Assembly: GCA_963677355.2 (NCBI GenBank)
Contig: CAXXXQ010000002.1
Location: forward strand, 682,001 to 746,000
Length of the DNA: 64,000 bases
Reading direction: 5' to 3'
From: Thiomicrorhabdus sp963677355
GTDB taxonomy: Bacteria > Pseudomonadota > Gammaproteobacteria > Thiomicrospirales > Thiomicrospiraceae
This document shows positions 1-8,407 of the stretch, in pieces. A program made the position numbers and the translations under genes. The notes under the pieces were generated by a model. It was not told the origin of the DNA and did no database searches. It saw only the letters and a list, made by a program, of their open reading frames with translations. The stretch's first letter is position 1, and every line of letters begins with the position of its first letter.

Positions 1-356
1 AACACGGTTACTGCGATCAAAAGCGGCTTATTATCACATTCATCAATCGCCTGCTTAGCCGCCTGCATCATTTTACGACCACCCAAAGCGTGTACGTTAA
101 CCATCCATACCCCCATTCGGGCAGCGGCTTGAACAGCCTTGGCAACCGTATTAGGAATATCATGATATTTCAGATCCAGAAAGACATCGAATCCTTTAGC
201 AACCAGACTTTTGACAAACTCAGGCCCGGCAACAGCAAACAACTCTTTACCCACTTTCAAACGGCACTTCTGCGGATCCACGGTTTGAATAAAAGCATCA
301 GCATCTGCTGCATTGGCAAAATCAAGGGCAATTAATACTTTAGGATCTAAACTCAT
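1..356 (-). CDS. pyrF: Orotidine 5'-phosphate decarboxylase, N-terminal part (cut by window edge)
   Basis: Catalyses the last step of UMP synthesis, OMP to UMP, in the cytoplasm. The reverse strand from the ATG at 356 gives an N-terminus starting MSLDPKVLIALDFANA, then the family's KVGKELF strand and the catalytic DLKYHDIPNT segment with the Lys-x-x-Asp core. About 118 codons are visible and the C-terminal half lies beyond position 1. It follows lapA with a 24-base gap, as in other gammaproteobacteria, although lapB, which usually sits between them, is missing. The forward open frame over the same bases is a shadow. Confidence 0.95.
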   Translation of the reverse strand, partial: MSLDPKVLIALDFANAADADAFIQTVDPQKCRLKVGKELFAVAGPEFVKSLVAKGFDVFLDLKYHDIPNTVAKAVQAAARMGVWMVNVHALGGRKMMQAAKQAIDECDNKPLLIAVTV

Positions 357-380
357 TTCTATCTCTATTTCTTTTTCTGA

Positions 381-734
381 CTATTTATTTTCAAGCGAAA
401 CCAAAGAGTTGGATTCATTTGTTAATTTATTTTGAGCCTGTTTCTCTTTAACTTCTACATTCTCTTTTTTCAACTGAACAATTTGATCCGATAGCTTCTG
501 ACACTCTTTCACTTTAGAACGAAGTCGCCATCTTAATCTCAAAACTTGAACAAAAACGATTCCGCCACCAATCAACATTCCAATCACAAGCAGCGCTGAC
601 ATAATGACGCTCAAAGGTAATGTTAAGGTAGAAACGAATAGATTTAGCTCCACCGAAACCGGATTCATCAAACCAATGACAATACCAAATAAAACAAAGA
701 GCAAAACCGCTAAAACAGAAAACAGCTTAAACAT
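381..734 (-). CDS. lapA: LapA-type inner-membrane protein (DUF1049)
   Basis: 117 residues with two membrane segments (about 4-24 and 41-63) and a basic then coiled-coil cytoplasmic tail (about 70-110). This is the layout of LapA/YciS, which works with LapB to tune LpxC turnover and lipopolysaccharide assembly. The NPVSVELNL strand between the helices is typical of the family. It lies between ihfB and pyrF, the usual place for lapA-lapB, but no lapB follows. The tail is somewhat longer than in the E. coli protein. Family assignment is good; a role in LPS control here is inferred. Confidence 0.85.
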   Translation of the reverse strand: MFKLFSVLAVLLFVLFGIVIGLMNPVSVELNLFVSTLTLPLSVIMSALLVIGMLIGGGIVFVQVLRLRWRLRSKVKECQKLSDQIVQLKKENVEVKEKQAQNKLTNESNSLVSLENK

Positions 735-819
735 CGTTAAGACTCATCTTATAAATATTAGTACGGATTATAGAGTATGAAAGACGTCAAATGAAAAAAA
801 TGACGGATTGGTAAAGCTA

Positions 820-850
820 GAAAATAAAAAAGGGGCTAAAAAAAGCCCCT
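820..850 (-). terminator. Rho-independent terminator after ihfB
   Basis: Perfect inverted repeat AGGGGCT/AGCCCCT with a T-rich loop, followed on the minus strand by TTTTTATTTT. It starts just past the ihfB stop, so lapA-pyrF probably has its own promoter in 735-820 or depends on readthrough. Confidence 0.85.
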
Positions 851-856
851 TTTTTA

Positions 857-1162
857 TTAAAGCAATATGTCGGTATGCTCTTTAGATTCATCAACGCGCT
901 CTCTCAAAGCCTTACCAGGCTTAAAATGAGGAACTCGCTTGTCATCAAGCTCAACCGTGGCCCCTGTTTTAGGGTTACGACCGACTCTCGCTTTACGATG
1001 ATGCAAACTGAAACTTCCAAAGCCGCGAATTTCGATTCGCTCGCCTTGTGAAAGTGTATCAATCATTGCATCAAGAATTTGATTCACTGCAATTTCAACA
1101 TCCTTCTGTGAAAACTGAGTCTGTTTTCTTGCAATGAGTTCGATCAATTCTGACTTGGTCAT
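857..1162 (-). CDS. ihfB: Integration host factor beta subunit
   Basis: 101-residue DNA-bending protein of the HU/IHF family, forming a heterodimer with IhfA. It acts in nucleoid structure, recombination and sigma-54 promoter activation. The start MTKSELIELIA, the IEIRGFGSFSLHHR strand and the arm RVGRNPKTGATV (about 61-72) with the intercalating Pro are clear. The beta subunit is favoured over alpha because of the MTKSELIE start and the position directly after rpsA, the conserved rpsA-ihfB order. A slightly longer acidic C-terminus than E. coli IhfB is the only oddity. Confidence 0.95.
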   Translation of the reverse strand: MTKSELIELIARKQTQFSQKDVEIAVNQILDAMIDTLSQGERIEIRGFGSFSLHHRKARVGRNPKTGATVELDDKRVPHFKPGKALRERVDESKEHTDILL

Positions 1163-1290
1163 TTTTATTGCCTTTATTATCTCTCAAGATGAGAGTTTTA
1201 ATAAATGAATGCTTATGTATTCGAGTGACCAAGGTGTAGCCCACAAAATTGCGGACTACCCTATAGAGAAAGATTCTAATCCGTCAGAGA

Positions 1291-2952
1291 TTACATCTTA
1301 TCCTTGAAAAGATCACCTAGAGTGCTACCGGCAACTGGTTGCTGCTCAGTGTAGCCTTTGATCGCTTCCGCTTCTTCCGCTGCTTCTTTCGCTTTAACAG
1401 AAAGAGACAGTGAACGATTCTTACGATCGATGTTAGTGATCTTCGCAGAAACTTCATCACCTTCTTTAAGAACAGATGAAGCGTCACGAGTATCTTCTAG
1501 AAGCTCGGAAGCACGAAGGTAACCTTCAACTTCAGGAGCTAGATCGATAACCGCACCCTTCTCATCAACAGACTTAACCGTACCAACAACAACAGAACCT
1601 TTACCGTTGTCTGCAACAAACTGACCGAATGGGTCTTGTTCTAGCTGTTTAAGACCTAGAGAGATACGCTCACGATCTGGATCGATTGAAAGGATAACTG
1701 TTTCTAGCTCATCGCCTTTCTTGAAGTCACGAATCGCTTCTTCACCTGGCTGGTTCCAAGAGATATCAGTCAAGTGAACAAGACCATCAATACCGCCATC
1801 TAGACCGATGAAGATACCGAAATCTGTAATAGATTTGATGTTACCAGAGATTTTGTCACCCTTAGCGTGAGTCGCTGAGAAACCTTCCCATGGGTTAACA
1901 GTACATTGCTTGATCGATAGAGAGATACGACGACGCTCTTGATCAACATCAAGGATCTTAACGCGCACATCTTCACCAAGGTGAACCACTTTAGATGGGT
2001 GGATGTTACGGTTAGTCCAATCAAGTTCAGAAGTGTGAACCAGACCTTCGATACCGTCTTCGATCTCAATGAAAGCACCGTAGTCAGTGATATTAGCCAC
2101 TTTACCAGCCACTTCCGCACCGATTGGGTAACGAGAAACCATATCTGCCCATGGATCTTCTTCAAGCTGCTTAAGACCTAGAGATACACGGTTACGCTCT
2201 TTGTCGAACTTAAGCACTTTAACTTCGATCTCATCACCAACCTGAACGATTTCAGATGGGTGGTTAACACGGCGCCATGCCATATCAGTAATGTGTAGAA
2301 GACCGTCAACACCACCAAGATCGATGAATGCACCGTAGTCAGTAAGGTTCTTAACGATACCTTTAAGCGATGAACCTTCTTCCATGTTCGCAAGGATCGC
2401 TTCACGCTCAGCAGAGCTTTCTTGCTCGATAACTGCACGACGAGAAACAACCACGTTGTTACGCTTACGATCAAGCTTAACTAGTTTAAGCTCTACTTCT
2501 TTACCTTCTAGGAACCCAAAGTCACGGATTGGACGAATATCCACAAGTGAACCAGGTAAGAAACCACGTACGCCTTCAACATCAACAGTAAGACCACCTT
2601 TAACCTTACCAGTAACGAAACCAGTAACAACTTCGCCTTCTTCCATTGCTGTTTCAAGACGATCCCAAGTCTTAGCACGCTTCGCTTTTTCACGTGATAG
2701 ACGAGTCTCACCTAGACCATCTTCTAGAGTTTCTAGATAAACTTCAACTTCATCACCAACAGAAACTTCAATTTCACCGTTAGCGTCAAGGAATTGAGAC
2801 TTAGGAATCGCAGACTCAGATTTCATACCTGCATCTACAAGAACAGTTTCTTTGTCGATACCAACAACAGTACCGATGATCAAAGAACCAGTGTTAAATT
2901 TGTCTTGCTGTAAAGACTCTTCAAATAATTCAGCGAAAGATAATTCACTCAT
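1291..2952 (-). CDS. rpsA: 30S ribosomal protein S1
   Basis: 553 residues, close to the 557 of E. coli S1. It brings mRNA to the 30S subunit and unwinds structured leaders. Six S1 (OB-fold) domains are visible in series. Domains 3-6 show the repeating pattern G.V.NITDYGAFI...GI.GLVH followed by V..GDE...K.LD.D.ERRRISLS. Domains 1 and 2, which bind S2 and the ribosome, are more divergent. The upstream leader lacks a strong Shine-Dalgarno sequence, as in enteric rpsA, where S1 represses its own translation. It lies between cmk and ihfB. Confidence 0.97.
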   Translation of the reverse strand: MSELSFAELFEESLQQDKFNTGSLIIGTVVGIDKETVLVDAGMKSESAIPKSQFLDANGEIEVSVGDEVEVYLETLEDGLGETRLSREKAKRAKTWDRLETAMEEGEVVTGFVTGKVKGGLTVDVEGVRGFLPGSLVDIRPIRDFGFLEGKEVELKLVKLDRKRNNVVVSRRAVIEQESSAEREAILANMEEGSSLKGIVKNLTDYGAFIDLGGVDGLLHITDMAWRRVNHPSEIVQVGDEIEVKVLKFDKERNRVSLGLKQLEEDPWADMVSRYPIGAEVAGKVANITDYGAFIEIEDGIEGLVHTSELDWTNRNIHPSKVVHLGEDVRVKILDVDQERRRISLSIKQCTVNPWEGFSATHAKGDKISGNIKSITDFGIFIGLDGGIDGLVHLTDISWNQPGEEAIRDFKKGDELETVILSIDPDRERISLGLKQLEQDPFGQFVADNGKGSVVVGTVKSVDEKGAVIDLAPEVEGYLRASELLEDTRDASSVLKEGDEVSAKITNIDRKNRSLSLSVKAKEAAEEAEAIKGYTEQQPVAGSTLGDLFKDKM

Positions 2953-3051
2953 GGATTAAATACCAAAATTTTTCATACCGTTCATTTGCAGCGAATGGGG
3001 GTTTAAGCAAACAATCGGGTCAGTTAACAATTACCAGCTTCCCAAAGACTG

Positions 3052-3093
3052 GTAGAAAAACAAATCCCCGATCTTTAAAAAAGACCAGGGATT
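3052..3093 (-). terminator. Terminator or attenuator between cmk and rpsA
   Basis: On the minus strand AATCCC and GGGGATT bracket a further complementary stretch (GGTCTTTT/AAAGATC), followed by TGTTTTTCT. It would end the aromatic operon transcript or attenuate it before rpsA. A clear consensus rpsA promoter was not identified in 2953-3050. Confidence 0.6.
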
Positions 3094-3169
3094 CATAAAA
3101 ACTTTTAACAATCAATATGTTACATTGATTTTAACTCAAGTTGGGAGTTTTATTCGGAAAACCATGTTT

Positions 3170-3835
3170 CTATTTCATGATCCCCTTATCCCACAATATT
3201 GAGATCGCTTGATCGCATACGGCTTGTATATTCAGATCCGAAGTATCAATGATAATCGCATCGTCCGCAGGCTTAAGAGGCGCCGCCTTTCTATTGGCAT
3301 CTCTTTCATCACGTTCTCTAATATCTTGAGTGATCTGAACAATATTAGCATCAATTCCTTGGTTTTTCAACTGTTTAACACGTCTTTCTGCTCTTACTTC
3401 CGCTGAAGCCGTTAAAAACAGTTTCACCGGCGCTTGCGGGAAGACAACAGTACCCATATCTCGGCCATCAGCAACCAAACCTGGCGCTTGCGCAAATGCC
3501 TTTTGTCGTTGCAATAAAGCCGCTCTGACTTCCGGAATAGAAGCAACTTGAGAAGCAACCGCAGCCACCTCTTCAGTACGGACTTTGGAAGTGACATCCT
3601 GACCGTCATAAATAATGCTGGTAGCTTTAAACTCGACCGGTAAATTTTCAGCCAATTTAGTTATGGTTGCCACATCATCTAATTCGATTTGATTATGAAC
3701 CGTACCATAGGCCAAGGCTCGATATATCGCCCCGCTATCCAAAAGATGAAAACCTGTTTTACAAGTCAAGAACTGAGCCAGGGTTCCTTTCCCCACCCCA
3801 CTTGGACCATCAATAGCAATAACCGGAGTCACCAT
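3170..3835 (-). CDS. cmk: Cytidylate kinase
   Basis: 221 residues. Phosphorylates CMP and dCMP with ATP. The P-loop GPSGVGKGTLAQ sits at about residues 10-21, the nucleotide-monophosphate site has the family's LDSGAIYRA, and VADGRDMGTVVFP (about 141-153) and the RDERDANRKAAPLKPA region (about 193-208) match bacterial Cmk. The start ATG at 3835 has a GAGGAG ribosome-binding site and lies 4 bases after the aroA stop, so translation is probably coupled. Part of the aroA-cmk-rpsA series. Confidence 0.97.
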   Translation of the reverse strand: MVTPVIAIDGPSGVGKGTLAQFLTCKTGFHLLDSGAIYRALAYGTVHNQIELDDVATITKLAENLPVEFKATSIIYDGQDVTSKVRTEEVAAVASQVASIPEVRAALLQRQKAFAQAPGLVADGRDMGTVVFPQAPVKLFLTASAEVRAERRVKQLKNQGIDANIVQITQDIRERDERDANRKAAPLKPADDAIIIDTSDLNIQAVCDQAISILWDKGIMK

Positions 3836-3839
3836 AGCA

Positions 3840-5177
3840 TTACTCCTCTACAGCCGTTACTGACATGCCTACCTCATTGATCAAATCAAGAAAAATAGGG
3901 AAAGAGGTATTCACGTTAGCGCAGTCGTCAATTACAATTTCAGACACGGCATTTATACCGGCAATTGTCATCGCCATTGAAATACGGTGATCATGATGAC
4001 TTTGAATCTCACCTGTCTGCGCTGACTGGGTGCCGCCGTTAATAATCATGCCATCCGGCGTCGGCTGAGCATCGATTCCAACAGCCTGCAAACCATCAGC
4101 CATGACCTGAATACGGTCAGACTCTTTTACTCGAAGTTCTTCTGCACCGGTCAATACGGTCTGCCCTTCCGCCGCAGCAGCCGCGACAAACAGTACCGGA
4201 AATTCATCGATAGCCAAGGGGACCAACTCTTCCGGAATATGAATTCCCTTTAAAGGTGCATATTTAATATGCACATCAGCAACCGGCTCACCACCCACTT
4301 CATGGAAGTTTTCAAGCTGGATATCTGCACCCATGTGCTTCAAGATATCAATTACTCCAGTACGGGTCGGGTTCATTCCGACATGCTCTATCACTAAATC
4401 GGACCCTTTAGAAACAGCCGCCGCTACCATAAAAAAGGCAGCAGAGGAGACATCAGATGGTACATCGATATGACGCCCCGTTAACTTTCCGCCACCTTGC
4501 AGACAAGCTTTCATTCTCTGATCGTCTAACTTTTCAGAATTCACTTCGTATCCAAAACCGTTAAGCATACGTTCAGTGTGATCACGTGTTGGCGCCGGTT
4601 CGGTTGCACAGGTTTGTCCATCCGCAAACAAACCTGCCAGCAAGACGCATGATTTCACCTGAGCACTGGCCATCGGTAGCGTGTAATCAATCGCCTTTAG
4701 CGAACCGCCTTTTCCTTTGATGGTCATCGGCAGAGTACCGCCTTCCGAAGTAATTAACTCGGCCCCCATCAGAGCCAGAGGATCGGTTACCCGTTTCATT
4801 GGACGTTTTGACAAAGAAGCATCACCAATCAAAGTACACTCAAAATCCTGACCGGCCAAAATACCAGCCAACAAACGCGTTGAAGTACCCGAATTTCCCA
4901 TATCCATCGGTTTTTCAGGTTTCTTTAAACCACGTAAGCCAACACCATGAATCGTGACATTGCCGTTTTCCGGGCCTTCGATTTCAACGCCCATATCACG
5001 GAACGCTTGTAAAGTAGCCAGGGCATCATCACCTTCCAGAAAGCCGGTAACGGTTGTCGTCCCCTCTGCTAAAGCACCCAGCATAATACTACGGTGAGAA
5101 ATTGACTTATCTCCAGGCACTCGAATACGCCCTTTGACAATTCCACCCGGTTGAACTTTGAATTTTACGTTTGCCAT
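3840..5177 (-). CDS. aroA: 3-phosphoshikimate 1-carboxyvinyltransferase (EPSP synthase)
   Basis: 445 residues. Joins shikimate-3-phosphate and PEP, the sixth step of the shikimate pathway. Visible motifs are GDKSISHRSIML (substrate binding, about 22-33), MGNSGTSTRLLAG (PEP loop), GDASLSKRPM, PMASAQVKSCVLLAGL, RDHTERML and ELRVKESDR. The overall pattern resembles the long class II enzymes, but the PEP loop has Gly where the glyphosate-tolerant CP4 enzyme has Ala. In Pseudomonas this enzyme is fused to prephenate dehydrogenase; here tyrA is a separate gene 34 bases upstream. Confidence 0.97.
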   Translation of the reverse strand: MANVKFKVQPGGIVKGRIRVPGDKSISHRSIMLGALAEGTTTVTGFLEGDDALATLQAFRDMGVEIEGPENGNVTIHGVGLRGLKKPEKPMDMGNSGTSTRLLAGILAGQDFECTLIGDASLSKRPMKRVTDPLALMGAELITSEGGTLPMTIKGKGGSLKAIDYTLPMASAQVKSCVLLAGLFADGQTCATEPAPTRDHTERMLNGFGYEVNSEKLDDQRMKACLQGGGKLTGRHIDVPSDVSSAAFFMVAAAVSKGSDLVIEHVGMNPTRTGVIDILKHMGADIQLENFHEVGGEPVADVHIKYAPLKGIHIPEELVPLAIDEFPVLFVAAAAAEGQTVLTGAEELRVKESDRIQVMADGLQAVGIDAQPTPDGMIINGGTQSAQTGEIQSHHDHRISMAMTIAGINAVSEIVIDDCANVNTSFPIFLDLINEVGMSVTAVEE

Positions 5178-5211
5178 AGTGTTTATCTTTTAACTCTAAA
5201 TTTAAAAATTT

Positions 5212-6087
5212 TTACTGATTCGGTTTAACGATATGTTTATCCCGTGCCTGCTTAGCTTCTGTAAACAGTTTATAGAGTGAATCCGCATCTTGTTTTTTTA
5301 CCAACTCGGTCAACTCTTTAATGGCCACTCCATAGTGATTCAGCCATTTAACAATGGCATCGGAATTATAGACAGCGATATCACGCCACATTTCCGCATC
5401 ACTCGATGCAATTCGAGTAAAGTCCCGGAAACCACCAGCCGTGTACTGAAATACATCACCTAATTCCTCATGCTCATTTAGCAAATCCACCAATGCAAAT
5501 GCCAGTAGATGCGGTAAATGACTAGTGGCAGCAAAAATCTCATCATGCTGCTGGGGCGACATTATCTCTACATTAGCTTCAAGAGCAGACCATAGGGCTT
5601 TAACCGTTTGCAATGCCGCTTCTGAAGTAGTTGCCGTCGGTGTCAAAATAACCCTATGATTGACGTAAAGGTCTGCATCGGCGGCTTCTACGCCACTCTG
5701 TTCTTTTCCTGCAATAGGATGACCGGGAACAAAATTTGCCGGCAATGATCCAAACACCTCTTGAGCAGACAAAATAACGCTACTTTTGGAGCTACCACCA
5801 TCGGTAATAATGGTGTTTGCCGAGATATACGGCTGCATCAAGGCTAGTGAACTTTTCATGGCTCCAAGCGGAACGGCTAAAAACACCAAATCACTATTTG
5901 CAACCGCCTGTTCCATATTATCCGTATAAGAATCGATTACGCCAAGCTCAACGGCCTTTTCAAGATTTTCGACATTTCTTCCGACACCGACAATCTCGTT
6001 GACCAATCCGGCGGCACGCAATCCCATTGCAAAAGAACCGCCAATCAAACCCACACCAACAATGGTAATTTTATTTAATTTATTCAA
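5212..6087 (-). CDS. tyrA: Prephenate dehydrogenase (TyrA family)
   Basis: 291 residues. Oxidatively decarboxylates prephenate (or arogenate) on the way to tyrosine. The N-terminal Rossmann motif is VGVGLIGGSFAMGL (about 10-23). GHPIAGKEQSGVEAA, ATSHLPHLLAFAL and FRDFTRIASSDAEMW are the helical-domain signatures with the catalytic His. There is no chorismate mutase domain and no ACT domain, so it is the stand-alone type. It lies between hisC and aroA in the supraoperon. Cofactor and substrate preference cannot be read from the sequence. Confidence 0.93.
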   Translation of the reverse strand: MNKLNKITIVGVGLIGGSFAMGLRAAGLVNEIVGVGRNVENLEKAVELGVIDSYTDNMEQAVANSDLVFLAVPLGAMKSSLALMQPYISANTIITDGGSSKSSVILSAQEVFGSLPANFVPGHPIAGKEQSGVEAADADLYVNHRVILTPTATTSEAALQTVKALWSALEANVEIMSPQQHDEIFAATSHLPHLLAFALVDLLNEHEELGDVFQYTAGGFRDFTRIASSDAEMWRDIAVYNSDAIVKWLNHYGVAIKELTELVKKQDADSLYKLFTEAKQARDKHIVKPNQ

Positions 6088-6134
6088 TTTATATCCCGAA
6101 CAGCGCTAACGCTTTTCTCTCTATTTTTTTCAGC

Positions 6135-7262
6135 TTAAGCTTGCAGAACTTGTTTGAGAGCATCAATAAAGTGATCATTCTCAATCTGGGTACCGATTGA
6201 AATCCTTAGGTAATCCTTGATACCGTAATTAGCGACCGGTCTGACAATCACACCCAATTCAAGCAACTTTTGATTATAGTGCAGTGCTTTTTCACCCAAA
6301 TCGATACAAATGAAATTACCGGCAGAAGGAATGTAATCTACCTCCAACTTTTCAAGTGCTTCAATTATCTGTAGCATCCCCAACTTATTCAGCTTTACCG
6401 ATTCAGCAACAAACTCTTGATCTTCCAGAGCGGTTTTAGCGGCTACCTGTGCAAAATGATTTATATTGAAAGGTTCTCGAACCTGATTGATATAACCAAT
6501 TATTTCCGGGTTGCCAAGCATATAACCGACACGCAGAGAAGCTAAGCCGTACGCTTTGGAAAAAGTTCTTGAAATCAACAGATTAGAGTACTTACTTAAA
6601 TAATCTGCACCATTAAACCAGGCTTGTTCATCAACAAATGAAGCGGCATATTCTAAATAAGCCTCATCTAAAACCACAACAATATTTTGCGGAACTTGAG
6701 AAATAAAAGCTTCCCACTGCGCTTTATCAAAAAAGGTTCCACTTGGATTGTTCGGATTGGCAATATAAATCAATTTGGTTTTATCGCTAATCGCATTCAG
6801 CATCGCTTGCAGATCGTGCCCCCAATCTTTAGCAGACACCTCAATCCCCGTCGCACCGACCACTTGTGCAGAAATCGGATAAACCGCAAACGCGTATTGT
6901 GAGTAAATCACCTCGTCGCCCGGCCCGGCAAATACACGGGCAACCAACTCTAACAATTCATTTGAACCATTACCTAATGCAATTTGCGAGGCTTGTAAAT
7001 CAACAAAGTCTGCTAGCTGCTGTTTAAGCTCATAAGCCTCACCATCTGGATAACGGGCAATATCAACCAACTCACGCTGAATAGTTTGTAAAACTTTTGG
7101 ACTCGCTCCTAATGGATTTTCATTGGAGGCCAGCTTGGTAACCGATTGCAAACCGAGCTCACGTTGCAACTCTTTGATCGGCTTACCGGGAATATATGGA
7201 TGAATACCTTGAATCTGTGGTTGAACCTGTTCACTGAACATTTTAGAAGTGACATCTGTCAT
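6135..7262 (-). CDS. hisC: Histidinol-phosphate aminotransferase (possibly also aromatic aminotransferase)
   Basis: 375-residue class II PLP aminotransferase. It contains LASNENPLGASPKV (about 41-54), the GNGSNELLELVARVF segment, ANPNNPSGTFF and the PLP-lysine motif SRTFSKAYGLASLRVGY. A C-terminal LRISIGT arginine binds the substrate phosphate or carboxylate. Lying between pheA and tyrA, it is probably the hisH_b-type paralogue of the Pseudomonas supraoperon, which transaminates aromatic keto acids as well as imidazole-acetol phosphate. That dual role is inferred from context. Confidence 0.92.
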   Translation of the reverse strand: MTDVTSKMFSEQVQPQIQGIHPYIPGKPIKELQRELGLQSVTKLASNENPLGASPKVLQTIQRELVDIARYPDGEAYELKQQLADFVDLQASQIALGNGSNELLELVARVFAGPGDEVIYSQYAFAVYPISAQVVGATGIEVSAKDWGHDLQAMLNAISDKTKLIYIANPNNPSGTFFDKAQWEAFISQVPQNIVVVLDEAYLEYAASFVDEQAWFNGADYLSKYSNLLISRTFSKAYGLASLRVGYMLGNPEIIGYINQVREPFNINHFAQVAAKTALEDQEFVAESVKLNKLGMLQIIEALEKLEVDYIPSAGNFICIDLGEKALHYNQKLLELGVIVRPVANYGIKDYLRISIGTQIENDHFIDALKQVLQA

Positions 7263-7282
7263 AAAGTAGAACCTAATTGATC

Positions 7283-8401
7283 TTAGAGGGGAGAAACAGG
7301 AAATGAACCCAGAAGTTTATAGAAGGCTGCTTTATCTTCCACTTCTTGTAAAGCAGCATGCATATTGCCTTCATCTTTATGCCCCAAGACATCGATGAAG
7401 AACAGGTAATCCCATTTCTTGTCGGTTGACGGTCTGGAGATAATACGAGTCATATTGATATTTCGATTACTGAAACAGGCCAAAATATCTAAAAGCGCAC
7501 CAGCTTTATTGTGGATAGATACAATAATTGAGGTTTTATCCTCACCACTTGGTTGTGTATCTTCACGCCCCAACACCCAAAATTTGGTGGTATTATCTTT
7601 GAAATCTTCGATATGCTTTTCAAGAAGAATCAATTGGTACAACTGACCAGCCTGCTCCGAAGCAATCGCCGCGAGAGCCGGGTTATCTTTAGCCATTTTT
7701 GCCGCCAACGCATTCGACTCGACAGCTTCCAACTCCGCCCAAGGCACATTGTTTTTTAGCCACTCTTCACATTGACCCAGCGCTTGCGGGTGAGCAACTA
7801 CTTTTTGAATAGTTTCCACATCTGCCGATTTTGAAAGCAAACAGTGGTGAATCTCCAGATCCACTTCACCGGAAACCTTCAGAGTCGTGTTCATCAGCTC
7901 ATTTTGGGTCTGTTTAACAGTTCCTTCAGATGAGTTTTCAACCGGAACGATACCGTAGTTAGCCTCACCTTTGACAACCGCTTCAAATACCTCTTCAATG
8001 GTCGATACCGCATAAGGATGCGCAGATGAACCAAACTGTTTGATCATACTAGCGTGAGAATAGCTGCCTTCCGGCCCCAGAAAAGCGACCGAGAGAGGCT
8101 GTTCCAGCGCCAAGCAAGCAGACATAATCTCTCTAAACAGCTTTGCCATCTCTTCATCAGGCAACAGACTTTCATTGCGCTGTTTTACCGCACGTAAAAC
8201 CTGTGCTTCACGTTCAGGACGGTAAAAAACCGCATTGACATTGCCACCTTTCGTTTTGATATCGGCGACTTGCTGCGCACATTCGGCTCGCTTACCAATC
8301 AAACCCTGAATTTCTTTATCAATCGCGTCAATCTGATTACGAATCTCAGTTAATTGTTGCTCTTCGGTCGTCATAATAGTTTCGATCTCGCTGTTTGGCA
8401 T
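7283..8401 (-). CDS. pheA: Bifunctional chorismate mutase/prephenate dehydratase (P-protein)
   Basis: Converts chorismate to prephenate and then phenylpyruvate. The chorismate mutase helices occupy about 15-95 (LTEIRNQIDAIDKEIQGLI at the start). The dehydratase domain runs from VAFLGPEGSYSHA to about 285, with PVENSSEGTV as catalytic loop. A C-terminal ACT domain (about 288-365, NKAGALLDILACFSNRNINM) should give phenylalanine feedback. The reading frame opens at 8401, but an internal ATG at 8374 (MTTEEQQL) is an equally likely start and would fit the usual length. It ends 20 bases before hisC. Confidence 0.95.
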   Translation of the reverse strand: MPNSEIETIMTTEEQQLTEIRNQIDAIDKEIQGLIGKRAECAQQVADIKTKGGNVNAVFYRPEREAQVLRAVKQRNESLLPDEEMAKLFREIMSACLALEQPLSVAFLGPEGSYSHASMIKQFGSSAHPYAVSTIEEVFEAVVKGEANYGIVPVENSSEGTVKQTQNELMNTTLKVSGEVDLEIHHCLLSKSADVETIQKVVAHPQALGQCEEWLKNNVPWAELEAVESNALAAKMAKDNPALAAIASEQAGQLYQLILLEKHIEDFKDNTTKFWVLGREDTQPSGEDKTSIIVSIHNKAGALLDILACFSNRNINMTRIISRPSTDKKWDYLFFIDVLGHKDEGNMHAALQEVEDKAAFYKLLGSFPVSPL

Positions 8402-8407
8402 AAAGAG

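Noticed and set aside
90..335. Plus-strand open frame of 81 codons at the left edge
   Set aside because: Antisense to pyrF, whose catalytic KYHD motif is clear on the minus strand.
2384..2740. 118-codon plus-strand open frame opposite rpsA
   Set aside because: Shadow of rpsA codon use; Ser/Arg-rich low-complexity product with no ribosome-binding site.
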